A DNA stretch of 34,216 bases from Actinomycetota bacterium (GTDB lineage: Bacteria; Actinomycetota; Acidimicrobiia; Acidimicrobiales; CADCTF01). The stretch spans positions 1 to 34,216 of the forward strand of contig JAHWJQ010000002.1 of the NCBI GenBank assembly GCA_019348305.1, read 5' to 3'. The position numbers and the translations under genes were made by a program. This document shows positions 18,950 to 26,452 of the stretch, in pieces. Under the pieces are notes generated by a model that had not been told where the DNA came from, ran no database searches, and saw only the letters and a list, made by a program, of their open reading frames with translations. How positions within the stretch are numbered: position 1 is the stretch's first letter; every line of letters begins with the position of its first letter.

Positions 18950-20133
18950 CCGCCGCTCTGGAGCCCGGAACCTCCCCGGGGGCCGCTCCACCGGACCATC
19001 AACAGCGTCGCGTCGTCCCGCAGACCCAGACCCGCGTGCTCGATCACGGCGTGGGAGAGCCGGCGCATGATCTCAGGCGGGGGCTCCCCCGACGACGCGG
19101 CCCTGCTCAGCAGGTCGCCGAGGCGTTGGCGCCCAAACGCCTCCCCCTCCGGCGAGCGAGCGTCGGTCACCCCGTCGGTGAAGAACAGCACGGAATCTCC
19201 CGGCTCGAGGCTGACCTGGGCGACCTCGGTGGTGACCTCGCCCAGGCCGATGGGAAGGCACGGCTCGCAGGCCAGCTCGCCCAGGTCCCGGCTTCCCCGC
19301 AACAGGATGGGGCGGGGGTGGCCGGCGTTGAGAAGGCGCAGGCTGCCGGCGCTCAACGAGAGCTGGGCGAGCTGACCGGTGAGGAACCGTTCCTGGCCGA
19401 ACTGCTCTGCCACCGCCTGGTCCATGATCCGGAACGTCGGCTCCATGCCGAGGCCGCGCCGGCGCGAGTTGCGATAGGCGCACACGGCGAGGTTGGCGAT
19501 GCGGCTGGACTCCAAGCCGTGGCCCATGGCGTCGACGATGGCGACGTGGGCGGTGTCACCGGTCACCGAGTAGTCGAAGGCGTCACCGGCGATCTCGTAC
19601 GCCGGCTCCAGCACCCCGGCGATGGTCACGGTGTCAGCCGAGCAGGTGAGCGGCGGGAGCAGCGCCCATCGAAGCTCGGCCGCAAGGTTCACGTCGCGCT
19701 TGCGCCGGGCAAGGGCCAACTCGTCCCCGAACTGCGACTTGGTGACCACGAGCTGGGCCACCAGGTCGGCGATCCTCTCGAAGCCGGCCACGGTGGCGGG
19801 GTCCTCCTCGGCCACGGTCACGGCCAGGAGCCCCACCCGTTCTCCGCCGTCGAGCAACGGCAGCCAGAGCCGCCGCCCCGCCTGCTCGTCGGTGCTGAGG
19901 ACTGCCACCGAGCGAAAGCTCCGTCCGGGAAGAGTCCCATCCACGGCGAGCACCGGCGGATCGGACACCGGCCCCCCGGGGAGCGGGACCAGGGTGCGCT
20001 GGTCGAGGTCGCTCAGGTAGATCACGGCGTCGTGGCCGCCCAGGGTGCGAAGTTGTGAGGCCACCAGCCGCGGCAGGTCGTCCGGGTGCAGCTCGTGGGA
20101 AGCCTCGAGCAGTGACGCGAGGACGTTGCCCAC
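18946..20133 (-). CDS. GAF-domain SpoIIE-type PP2C phosphatase
   Basis: This 395-residue soluble protein has a GAF-like sensor (about 12-130, with AVIYLSDLDQRTLVPLPGG and GERVGLLAVTVAEE) and a PP2C/SpoIIE domain (about 150-385). Metal-site motifs are AGDAFDY (for the usual GGDxxD), DAMGHGLESS, FFTDGVTDAR and LRDDATLLMV. In known systems such RsbU/RsbP-like enzymes dephosphorylate a STAS anti-anti-sigma protein, which then frees a SigB/SigF-type factor. The location beside two such factors fits that role. The start is GTG 20133 (VGNVLASLLEASHELHPDDL) with only a weak ribosome site. It lies 62 bp downstream of the YbdK-like gene on the same strand. Confidence 0.88.
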   Translation of the reverse strand: MGNVLASLLEASHELHPDDLPRLVASQLRTLGGHDAVIYLSDLDQRTLVPLPGGPVSDPPVLAVDGTLPGRSFRSVAVLSTDEQAGRRLWLPLLDGGERVGLLAVTVAEEDPATVAGFERIADLVAQLVVTKSQFGDELALARRKRDVNLAAELRWALLPPLTCSADTVTIAGVLEPAYEIAGDAFDYSVTGDTAHVAIVDAMGHGLESSRIANLAVCAYRNSRRRGLGMEPTFRIMDQAVAEQFGQERFLTGQLAQLSLSAGSLRLLNAGHPRPILLRGSRDLGELACEPCLPIGLGEVTTEVAQVSLEPGDSVLFFTDGVTDARSPEGEAFGRQRLGDLLSRAASSGEPPPEIMRRLSHAVIEHAGLGLRDDATLLMVRWSGPRGGSGLQSGG

Positions 20134-20195
20134 TCCCAGGGTGGAAGGAGGGCTGTGCTGGGAATGCCCCGAGGACGAAACGGCGATGCCTCAGC

Positions 20196-21359
20196 CTAAC
20201 CACCGCCTCCCCGACCGGATCTGGCCGCCGTTGCCGCGCTGGTGCTCCCCGCCGTCTCGGCGACGGCCGCCGCCGTGACGGCTCGCAGGTCGCCCGTTCG
20301 AGCCATGAGGGCTCGGTAACGGGCTGCCGCGCCGCCCCCTCGGAGGACCCGCCTGGTCTCGGCCTCCACCTCCTCCCACTCTCCGTGTTCTTCCAGGTCG
20401 GGCCGAAGCAGTGCCAAGAGGCTGCCCACCACCTCGGCCGCCGGCCGAAGCTCCCATTCCCGGGGGTGCACGAGGTCGCCGGACAGTCCGTTGCGGGCGG
20501 CCCGCCAGCGGGCCAGCCGTACGAGCTCGATGCGGGTGGGTTCGACGGGGAGCCCCTGTTGCGCGTGTCGGGCGAAGGTGCGGGCGAGCGAGCGGGCGAG
20601 CGCAGCCTGCAGCACGGCATCGTCGACGCTGGGGCAGACGTCGGCGACGCGGAACTCGAGGGTGGGGAACCGGTGTGAGGGGCGGACGTCCCAGTAGAGG
20701 TGGGAAGCGTCGTCCACACCGCCGCAGGCGACCATCGCCCGCACCAACTCGTCGAAGGCCGCTCGCGACCCAAGCGGCTCGGGAGGCCCGGTGATAGGCC
20801 ATCGGTCCCACCACACCGTGCGGTAGCTGGCGTAACCGGTGTCACTGCCCTCCCAGAAGGGCGAGCTGGCCGACAGGGCCAGCAGCGGGGGCAACCACGG
20901 TCGCAGCCGATCGAGAACGGCGATGGCGAGATCGCGATCTTCGATCCCGACGTGGACGTGGCACCCGGTGATGAGTTGCTGCAGTGCCAGCAGGCCCCAC
21001 CGCTCGAACAACCTGACATAGCGGGGGTTGTCCGTGAGGCGCTGCTCCCGCCAGGTAGAAAACGGGTGCGTGGCCATGGCCAGGACACGACAGCCGTGCT
21101 CGCCAGCAGCGCCATTGGCCAGTTGCCGGAGCCGGACCAGTTCCGCCCGCACCTCCGCCAGCGTGGTGCAGACCGGGGTGGCGACCTCCAACTGAGAACT
21201 GCTGATCTCTGCGGCCACGCCCCCCGACGTGGGAGCGTCACCCCGTGCCTCTCCCGCCAGCGTGGCCTTGGCCGCCTCCACCACCGTTTCGTCCGAGCGC
21301 AGGGCGAGGGTGTCGGCGTCCACCAGGTGGTACTCCTCCTCCACGCCAACGGTGAACAC
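20196..21359 (-). CDS. YbdK-type glutamate-cysteine ligase / carboxylate-amine ligase (GCS2)
   Basis: This 387-residue member of the GCS2 family of ATP-dependent carboxylate-amine ligases has the N-terminal VGVEEEYHLVD, then ISSSQLEVATPVC, QQLITGCHVHVGIEDRD (metal/ATP site), SPFWEGSDTGYASYRTVWWD and the C-terminal HLYWDVRPSHRFPTLEFRVA. E. coli YbdK has weak gamma-glutamyl-cysteine ligase activity, and actinobacterial members may make other gamma-glutamyl compounds, so the substrate is open. The GTG at 21359 has AAGGGGG about six bases upstream. The C-terminus is a low-complexity Ala/Gly/Ser tail. It is followed by the GAF-PP2C gene and diverges from the glycosidase cluster. Confidence 0.88.
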   Translation of the reverse strand: MFTVGVEEEYHLVDADTLALRSDETVVEAAKATLAGEARGDAPTSGGVAAEISSSQLEVATPVCTTLAEVRAELVRLRQLANGAAGEHGCRVLAMATHPFSTWREQRLTDNPRYVRLFERWGLLALQQLITGCHVHVGIEDRDLAIAVLDRLRPWLPPLLALSASSPFWEGSDTGYASYRTVWWDRWPITGPPEPLGSRAAFDELVRAMVACGGVDDASHLYWDVRPSHRFPTLEFRVADVCPSVDDAVLQAALARSLARTFARHAQQGLPVEPTRIELVRLARWRAARNGLSGDLVHPREWELRPAAEVVGSLLALLRPDLEEHGEWEEVEAETRRVLRGGGAAARYRALMARTGDLRAVTAAAVAETAGSTSAATAARSGRGGGG

Positions 21360-21368
21360 GTCGCCCCC

Positions 21369-21394
21369 TTACCCAGCATCACCGAGCACCGAAC
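21369..21394 (-). promoter_or_regulatory. weak SigF-like promoter match upstream of the GCS2 gene
   Basis: The minus strand reads GTTC-N16-GGGTAA, one base off the GTTT-N15-17-GGGTA pattern, ending nine bases before the GTG at 21359. A start from it would give a nearly leaderless message and leave the AAGGGGG ribosome site largely outside the transcript, so it may be chance. Confidence 0.22.
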
Positions 21395-21444
21395 GACGAC
21401 CGCTCGACCTCAGCGCTCACCGACAGCAACGCGAAACAAACAGC

Positions 21445-21470
21445 GTTTGGGAGCACCGCCGCGCGGGCAG
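21445..21470 (+). promoter_or_regulatory. near-match SigF/SigB-type promoter before the GH1-like gene
   Basis: GTTT (21445-21448), 16 bases, then GGGCAG (21465-21470), one base off GGGTA, 11 bases before the GTG at 21482. The -35 part overlaps a small inverted repeat, CAAAC-AGC-GTTTG (21437-21449), that could be an operator. Confidence 0.38.
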
Positions 21471-21481
21471 GGCCGCTGAGC

Positions 21482-22831
21482 GTGAGCTTTACCGCGGCCG
21501 GCCCGGCCCCGATCGAGCTGATCGGGGCGTTCGAGTCCACCTACCTTCCCCGCCACGACGTAGACGTGGCCGAGACGACCGGTCACACCGAGCGGTGGCG
21601 CGACGACCTGGGCCTGTTGAGCGACATCGGGGTGCGCCGGCTGCGCTACCCGATTCGATGGCATCGGGTGCAAGACACTCCCGGTAGCTACGACTGGTCC
21701 GAGACCGACCGTGTGCTGGGGCACCTGCACGACAACGGCTTCCGCCCGATCGTCGACCTGGTCCACCACACCAGCTACCCCCGCTGGCTGGTGGGCGGGC
21801 TGGGCGATCGGCGGTTCGGGCCGGCCTACCTGCGCTTTGCCGAGGCCGTTGCCCGCCGCTACCCGTGGATCGAGGAGTACACCCTCTTCAACGAGCCCTT
21901 TTCGACCCTGTTCCTCTGCGGCCACGAGGGAATCTGGCCCCCCTACCACCGCGGCCTGGAAGGCCTGGTGGCGATCTTCGAGAACGTGCTGCCATGGATC
22001 GGCGAGGCGAGCCGCCTCTACCGCGAGCTCCTGCCGGCGGCCCGCCACGTCTACGTGGACAGCTGCGAGTCCCACACCTCGGCCGGAGCTGCCGGGGACG
22101 ACCTCACCGCCATGGCCAACGACCGGCGCTTCTTCGTCGCTGACGCCCTCCTCGGTCGCCACCTCGACGAGGACCGGCCCTTCGTGGCCGACGTCCTCCA
22201 AGCCGGCGGCGAGTCGTTGTTGGGGATGGAACCGGTCCACATCGACGTGCTCGGCCTCGACTACTACGCGCACTGCCAGTGGGAGTTCCATGCCGCCGAT
22301 GCCGGCACCGTCCCCTCCCCGGATCCCCGGCCCTTCCGCGACCTCATCGTCGAGTACTGGCAGCGTTACGGGCTGCCCTGCATGGTCGGCGAGACCAACA
22401 TCCGGGGGTTCGCTTCCGACCGGGCGAGTTGGCTGAAGCACACCTTGGAACAGACCGAACAGGCTCGGGAGGCCGGCGTCCCGATCGACGGTTTCTGCTG
22501 GTTCCCGACCATCGACTCGGCCGATTGGGACTCTCTGTTGTTCCACTGCGACGGCAACATCGACCCGGTGGGCGTGTTCTGGCTCGACGCTCAGCTGCAT
22601 CGGCGGCCGTCGTCGATGTCGCGATCGTTCGCCTTGGCGGCCTCGGGGGTGCCGGCGCGCCAGCTTCCCGCGTACCGGTTCCAGCCTCCAGTCTCGGAGT
22701 GGATGAAGGGGTTCCTGCCCTACATGCAGCATTGGGAATGGCAGGACCCGCCGGCGGACGAGGCAGCCACCTGTGACGCCGGCGAGGATCTCAAGATCGA
22801 GCTGCGCATCCGGGACCTGGACGTCGCGTAG
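21482..22831 (+). CDS. GH1-like (clan GH-A) glycoside hydrolase
   Basis: This 449-residue protein is a TIM-barrel glycosidase. The acid/base is Glu138 in EYTLFNEPFST and the likely nucleophile is Glu304 in CMVGETNIRG. Other marks are RRLRYPIRWHRVQ, the PIVDLVHH strand and FCWFPTIDSADWD near the end of the barrel. It is closer to the GH1-like domain found in some dTDP-rhamnose reductase fusions than to classical beta-glucosidases, and it lacks the TENG motif. With no signal peptide it should act in the cytoplasm. The start is GTG 21482 with a weak ribosome site. A retaining beta-glycosidase on a galactose- or glucose-containing oligosaccharide is likely, since a GH2 enzyme, GalE and GalT follow. 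The role in that cluster is inferred. Confidence 0.78.
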   Translation: MSFTAAGPAPIELIGAFESTYLPRHDVDVAETTGHTERWRDDLGLLSDIGVRRLRYPIRWHRVQDTPGSYDWSETDRVLGHLHDNGFRPIVDLVHHTSYPRWLVGGLGDRRFGPAYLRFAEAVARRYPWIEEYTLFNEPFSTLFLCGHEGIWPPYHRGLEGLVAIFENVLPWIGEASRLYRELLPAARHVYVDSCESHTSAGAAGDDLTAMANDRRFFVADALLGRHLDEDRPFVADVLQAGGESLLGMEPVHIDVLGLDYYAHCQWEFHAADAGTVPSPDPRPFRDLIVEYWQRYGLPCMVGETNIRGFASDRASWLKHTLEQTEQAREAGVPIDGFCWFPTIDSADWDSLLFHCDGNIDPVGVFWLDAQLHRRPSSMSRSFALAASGVPARQLPAYRFQPPVSEWMKGFLPYMQHWEWQDPPADEAATCDAGEDLKIELRIRDLDVA

Positions 22832-22855
22832 CGCGGTTGAAGCGCCAACTGCTGC

Positions 22856-22882
22856 GTTTGAGAGCGGGCTGACGGGGGGTAA
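22856..22882 (+). promoter_or_regulatory. SigF/SigB-type promoter before the glycosyltransferase-mutase-galE run
   Basis: GTTT (22856-22859), 17 bases, then GGGTAA (22877-22882). This fits the known actinobacterial SigF/SigB pattern GTTT-N15-17-GGGTA exactly. It sits in the only sizeable gap of the sugar cluster (22832-22954), 72 bases before the GTG at 22955, leaving room for a leader with an AAGGAG ribosome site. Two sigma factors of the matching class are encoded 4-6 kb to the left. Confidence 0.55.
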
Positions 22883-22954
22883 CGCGGAGATACCACCACG
22901 CGGGCCGGGTCGGGGCAGACCTCTCCGCGCCAGCCCTCCGAGAAGGAGACCGAG

Positions 22955-24088
22955 GTGACCTTGCCGTCCGACCCAGCCGTCCCGCCCGCCCCCGCGGAGC
23001 TGCTGGTGCTGTCCCACCTGCGCTGGACCTACGTCTGGCAGCGGCCTCAGCATCTCATCTCCCGGCTGGCCCGTGAGCGGCGCACCTGGTTCGTGGAAGA
23101 GCCGATGGCCACAGACGTCGACACCCCCAGGTTGGCCTGGGTGCAGGACGGCGAGGTGACCCGGGTGTGGCTGGAGGTGCCGGGGTCGGACCACCACGTC
23201 CACTTCACCGATCCCAGGGCGGTGGACTACGGGACGCTCCTGCACGAGCTGGCGGGCGACGCGGCGCCGTCGGTGACCTGGATCTACACCCCGATGGCCC
23301 TCGACCTGGCCGACGAGTTCGAAGGGTCGTTGCTCGTCTACGACGTGATGGACGACCTGGCGTCGTTCAAGGACGCACCGCCGGCATTGGTGCTGCGCCA
23401 ACGCCAGGCGCTGCGCAAGGCCGACTTGGTCTTCACCGGCGGCCGGTCGCTGCACCGGGGCGTGCTCGAGCACCGGCCGGCGGGCGCCCACCTCTTCGCC
23501 AGCGGCGTGGAGCCCGAGCACTACGCGCCGGCCCTCGAGCGCCAGCCCGGCTCCCGGCCCGTCGCAGGCTATGTGGGCGTGCTCGACGAGCGCATCGACT
23601 TCGACCTGCTCCGCGACCTGGCGGCCAACCTCCCCGATTGGGAGCTGCGGCTGGTGGGCCCCGTGGCGAAGATCGACGCCGGGACGCTCCCCCGCGCCTC
23701 GAACATCACCTATACCGGCCCCAAGCCCTACAAGGAGCTCCCGGCCGCGATGGCCGAGTTCGACGTCGCGCTGATGCCCTTCGCCATGAACGAGGCCACC
23801 CGCTCGATCAGCCCCACCAAGACCCTCGAGTACCTCTCCGCCGGCCTGCCCGTGGTCTCGACACGGGTGCCCGACGTGGTGTCGGACTACTCGGAGTTGG
23901 TCGACCTGCAGGACGACGGCGCCGGCTTCGCCCGCGCCTGCCGGCGGGTGCGCGAGCACTGCCGCCGAGAACGGGCCGAGCGGGCCCGGCCGGCGTTGGA
24001 GTGGCAGCACTGGGACTCGATTGCCGAGCGCATGGCCGCTCTCATGGACACCGCAGCCACCTCCGCCACCCGTAAGGAAACCGCCTGA
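22955..24088 (+). CDS. glycosyltransferase, GT-B fold (GT4-like)
   Basis: This 377-residue protein has the N-terminal LSHLRWTYVWQRPQHLISRL, typical of a glycosyltransferase group often found beside UDP-galactopyranose mutases, and the C-terminal nucleotide-sugar site: ITYTGPKPYKELPAAMAEFD, then SISPTKTLEYLSAGLPVVST with the Glu of the E-x7-E-like motif. No membrane segment is seen. It should transfer a sugar from a nucleotide donor to a glycan or lipid. Because it overlaps the mutase gene by one base (TGATG at 24086-24090), UDP-galactofuranose is a sensible donor guess, not proven. The GTG at 22955 has AAGGAG seven bases upstream. Confidence 0.85.
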   Translation: MTLPSDPAVPPAPAELLVLSHLRWTYVWQRPQHLISRLARERRTWFVEEPMATDVDTPRLAWVQDGEVTRVWLEVPGSDHHVHFTDPRAVDYGTLLHELAGDAAPSVTWIYTPMALDLADEFEGSLLVYDVMDDLASFKDAPPALVLRQRQALRKADLVFTGGRSLHRGVLEHRPAGAHLFASGVEPEHYAPALERQPGSRPVAGYVGVLDERIDFDLLRDLAANLPDWELRLVGPVAKIDAGTLPRASNITYTGPKPYKELPAAMAEFDVALMPFAMNEATRSISPTKTLEYLSAGLPVVSTRVPDVVSDYSELVDLQDDGAGFARACRRVREHCRRERAERARPALEWQHWDSIAERMAALMDTAATSATRKETA

Positions 24089-25464
24089 TGCCCGAGCCCC
24101 GTATCGTGATCATCGGCGCCGGGCCTACCGGCCTCGGCGCCGGCTACCGCCTCCAAGAGCTGGGCCACGAGGACTGGGTGATCCTCGAAGCGAACGACTA
24201 CGTCGGTGGGCTGGCCACCTCGTTCACCGACGACGCCGGCTTCACCTATGACATCGGTGGCCATGTGATGTTCAGCCACTACTCCTACTACGACGACCTC
24301 GTCGACAAGCTCATGGAGGAGTACACCGAGCTGCAGCGCGAGGCGTGGGTGTGGATGGAGGACCGGTTCATCCCCTACCCGTTCCAGAACAACATCCGCG
24401 ACCTCGAGCCCCAGACGGTCTACGACTGCGTCACCGGCTTGCTCGAGGCCCAGCGCCAGGACCACGACCCGACCAACTTCGGCGAATGGGTCCAGGCGGT
24501 GATGGGCTCGGGGATCGCCAAGCACTTCATGCTCCCCTACAACTTCAAGGTGTGGGCCACGCCGGCGGAGCTCATGAACTACGTCTGGATCGGCGAGCGG
24601 GTCTCGGTGGTCGACGTCAACAACATCCTGAGCAACGTCATCCTGGGCGAGGACCAGGTCTCCTGGGGCCCCAACAACAGCTTCCGCTACCCCCGCCAGG
24701 GCGGCACCGGCTTCCTCTACAACAAGCTGCGCACCTTCATCGACCACAACCTGCACCTAGAGACGACCGTGGCCTCGGTCGACCCGGTGGCCAAGGAGGT
24801 GCGCACCACCGACGGTCGGGTCTGGCCCTACGACGTGCTGTTGAACACCATGCCGCTCAACAAGCTGATCGCCTGCACGGACAGCGTCCCCGATGCCGTC
24901 CGCGCTGCTACCGACGACCTGGTCTGGAGCGGCAGCCACATCGTGGGGGTGGGCATCGACCGCCCGGCCGACAGCACCAAGAACTGGATCTACTTCCCCG
25001 AGCCCAGCGTCCCCTTCTACCGGGTCACCTACCTCTCCAACTACTCGCCCTACATGACGCCGGAGCCCGACCAGACCCTCTTTCTCACCGAGACCTCCCG
25101 CTCGGTCCACAAGCCGGAGGATGCCGAGACCATCGTCGACCGGGTGATCGACGGGCTGGTCTCCACCCGGCTCATGGAGCAAGAGGACCGCAACCGCATC
25201 GCCACCACCTGGCTGTGCTCACCCGACATGAGCTACCCGGTGCCGTCGGTGGGCCGGGACGCCGCGCTCGGCACCATCCAGCCGTGGCTGCGCGAGCAGG
25301 GCATCTGGTCGCGGGGCCGGTTCGGGGCCTGGCTCTACGAGATCGGCAACATGGACCACTCCACCATGCAGGGCGTCGAGTTCGTGAACCAGGTGCTCCT
25401 CGACGACCCGGAGACCGTCTGGATCCCTCGAGGAGAAGGCACCGCCGGCGAGGGCATACGCTGA
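24088..25464 (+). CDS. UDP-galactopyranose mutase, eukaryotic-type (FAD-dependent)
   Basis: This 458-residue flavoprotein has an N-terminal FAD-binding fold (VIIGAGPTGLGAGYRL, 7-22; EANDYVGGLATS). Many databases would label it NAD(P)-binding or protoporphyrinogen oxidase-like. Its motifs instead follow, from memory, the fungal/protozoal mutases: GGHVMFSHYSYYDD (His59), PYPFQNNI, FGEWVQAVMGSGIA, YNFKVWATP, WIGERVSVV (Arg171), NVILG, WGPNNSFRYPRQGGTG, PFYRVTYLSNYSPY (Arg312) and WSRGRFGAWLYEIGNMDHS. These include counterparts of the substrate-phosphate arginines (Arg182, Arg327) and flavin-loop His63 of the Aspergillus enzyme. The reaction is UDP-galactopyranose to UDP-galactofuranose with reduced FAD. 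Neighbours are a glycosyltransferase, GalE and GalT, which supports this. The usual bacterial Glf is shorter (about 370-390 residues) and diverged. Confidence 0.8.
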   Translation: MPEPRIVIIGAGPTGLGAGYRLQELGHEDWVILEANDYVGGLATSFTDDAGFTYDIGGHVMFSHYSYYDDLVDKLMEEYTELQREAWVWMEDRFIPYPFQNNIRDLEPQTVYDCVTGLLEAQRQDHDPTNFGEWVQAVMGSGIAKHFMLPYNFKVWATPAELMNYVWIGERVSVVDVNNILSNVILGEDQVSWGPNNSFRYPRQGGTGFLYNKLRTFIDHNLHLETTVASVDPVAKEVRTTDGRVWPYDVLLNTMPLNKLIACTDSVPDAVRAATDDLVWSGSHIVGVGIDRPADSTKNWIYFPEPSVPFYRVTYLSNYSPYMTPEPDQTLFLTETSRSVHKPEDAETIVDRVIDGLVSTRLMEQEDRNRIATTWLCSPDMSYPVPSVGRDAALGTIQPWLREQGIWSRGRFGAWLYEIGNMDHSTMQGVEFVNQVLLDDPETVWIPRGEGTAGEGIR

Positions 25465-25480
25465 GCGGCGTGAGCCGCCC

Positions 25481-26449
25481 GTGAAGGTCCTTGTCGTCGG
25501 CGGGGCCGGCTACATCGGAAGCGTCGTCGCCCAGCGGCTGCTGGACGAGGGGCACCAGGTGAGCGTGGCCGACAACCTCTCGAAGGGCCACCGCTGGGCC
25601 GTGCCCGAGGGTGCGCCCCTGGAGGTGGTCGATCTCCTCGATCCCGAGGCGGTGGCCGACCTGGTGGCAAGAGGAAGCTTCGAAGGCGTGCTGCACTTCG
25701 CCGCGCTGTCGTTGGTGGGCGAATCGGTGCTCGAGCCGGCCCGCTACTTCCGCACCAACGTCGGCGGCACGCTCAACCTGCTCGACGCCATGCGGGCCGC
25801 CGGCGTGCCGCGGCTGGTCTTTTCCTCGACGGCCGCCGTCTACGGCGAGCCTGACGAGGTGCCGATTCCCGAGACGGCACACACCCGGCCCACCAACCCC
25901 TACGGGGCCTCGAAGCTGGCCGTCGACCAACTCATCGGCTACGAAGCAGCCGTCAGCAACGTGAGCGCGGTGAGCCTGCGCTATTTCAACGTGGCCGGCG
26001 CCTCTGGCCGCCAGGGCGAGGTGCACAGCCCGGAGACCCACCTCATCCCCCTCGTCCTCCAGGCCGCCTCGGGACAACGGGCCTCGGTGAGCATCTTCGG
26101 CACCGACTACCCGACTCCCGATGGCACCGCCATCCGCGACTACATCCACGTCGACGATCTGGCCGCCGCCCACATCCTCGCCCTCGAGGCGGCCCAGGAG
26201 CCGGGCCACAAGGTCTACAACCTCGGCAACGGATCCGGGTTCTCGGTGCGCGAGGTGCTCGACGCGGCCCGGGCGGTCACCGGCCGGGAGATCCCCGCAG
26301 TGGAAGCGGGGCGGCGCGCTGGCGACCCCGCCGTCCTGGTGGCCTCCAGCGATCGCATCCGGGCCGAGCTCGGCTGGAAGGCGGAGAAGCCCGAGCTCGA
26401 GGCGATGATCGCCGACGCCTGGGCGTTCCTCCAGCGCCACTCGGCGTAG
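25481..26449 (+). CDS. galE: UDP-glucose 4-epimerase
   Basis: This 322-residue extended short-chain dehydrogenase has the NAD-binding GGAGYIGS (7-14), HFAALSLVGES, SSTAAVYGEP (115-124, catalytic Ser/Thr), Tyr141-x3-Lys145 in NPYGASK, and the GalE-typical LRYFNVAGA, AIRDYIHVDDLA and YNLGNGSGFSV. It interconverts UDP-glucose and UDP-galactose. Beside a mutase and GalT it would supply UDP-galactose. The GTG at 25481 lies 16 bases after the mutase stop with no clear ribosome site, so it is probably translated from the shared message. The next gene starts three bases after its stop. Confidence 0.94.
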   Translation: MKVLVVGGAGYIGSVVAQRLLDEGHQVSVADNLSKGHRWAVPEGAPLEVVDLLDPEAVADLVARGSFEGVLHFAALSLVGESVLEPARYFRTNVGGTLNLLDAMRAAGVPRLVFSSTAAVYGEPDEVPIPETAHTRPTNPYGASKLAVDQLIGYEAAVSNVSAVSLRYFNVAGASGRQGEVHSPETHLIPLVLQAASGQRASVSIFGTDYPTPDGTAIRDYIHVDDLAAAHILALEAAQEPGHKVYNLGNGSGFSVREVLDAARAVTGREIPAVEAGRRAGDPAVLVASSDRIRAELGWKAEKPELEAMIADAWAFLQRHSA

Positions 26450-26452
26450 CCC

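Noticed and set aside
21410..24010. 866-codon minus-strand frame opposite the GH1-like and glycosyltransferase genes
   Set aside because: Antisense shadow of two well-supported genes; no motif or ribosome site.
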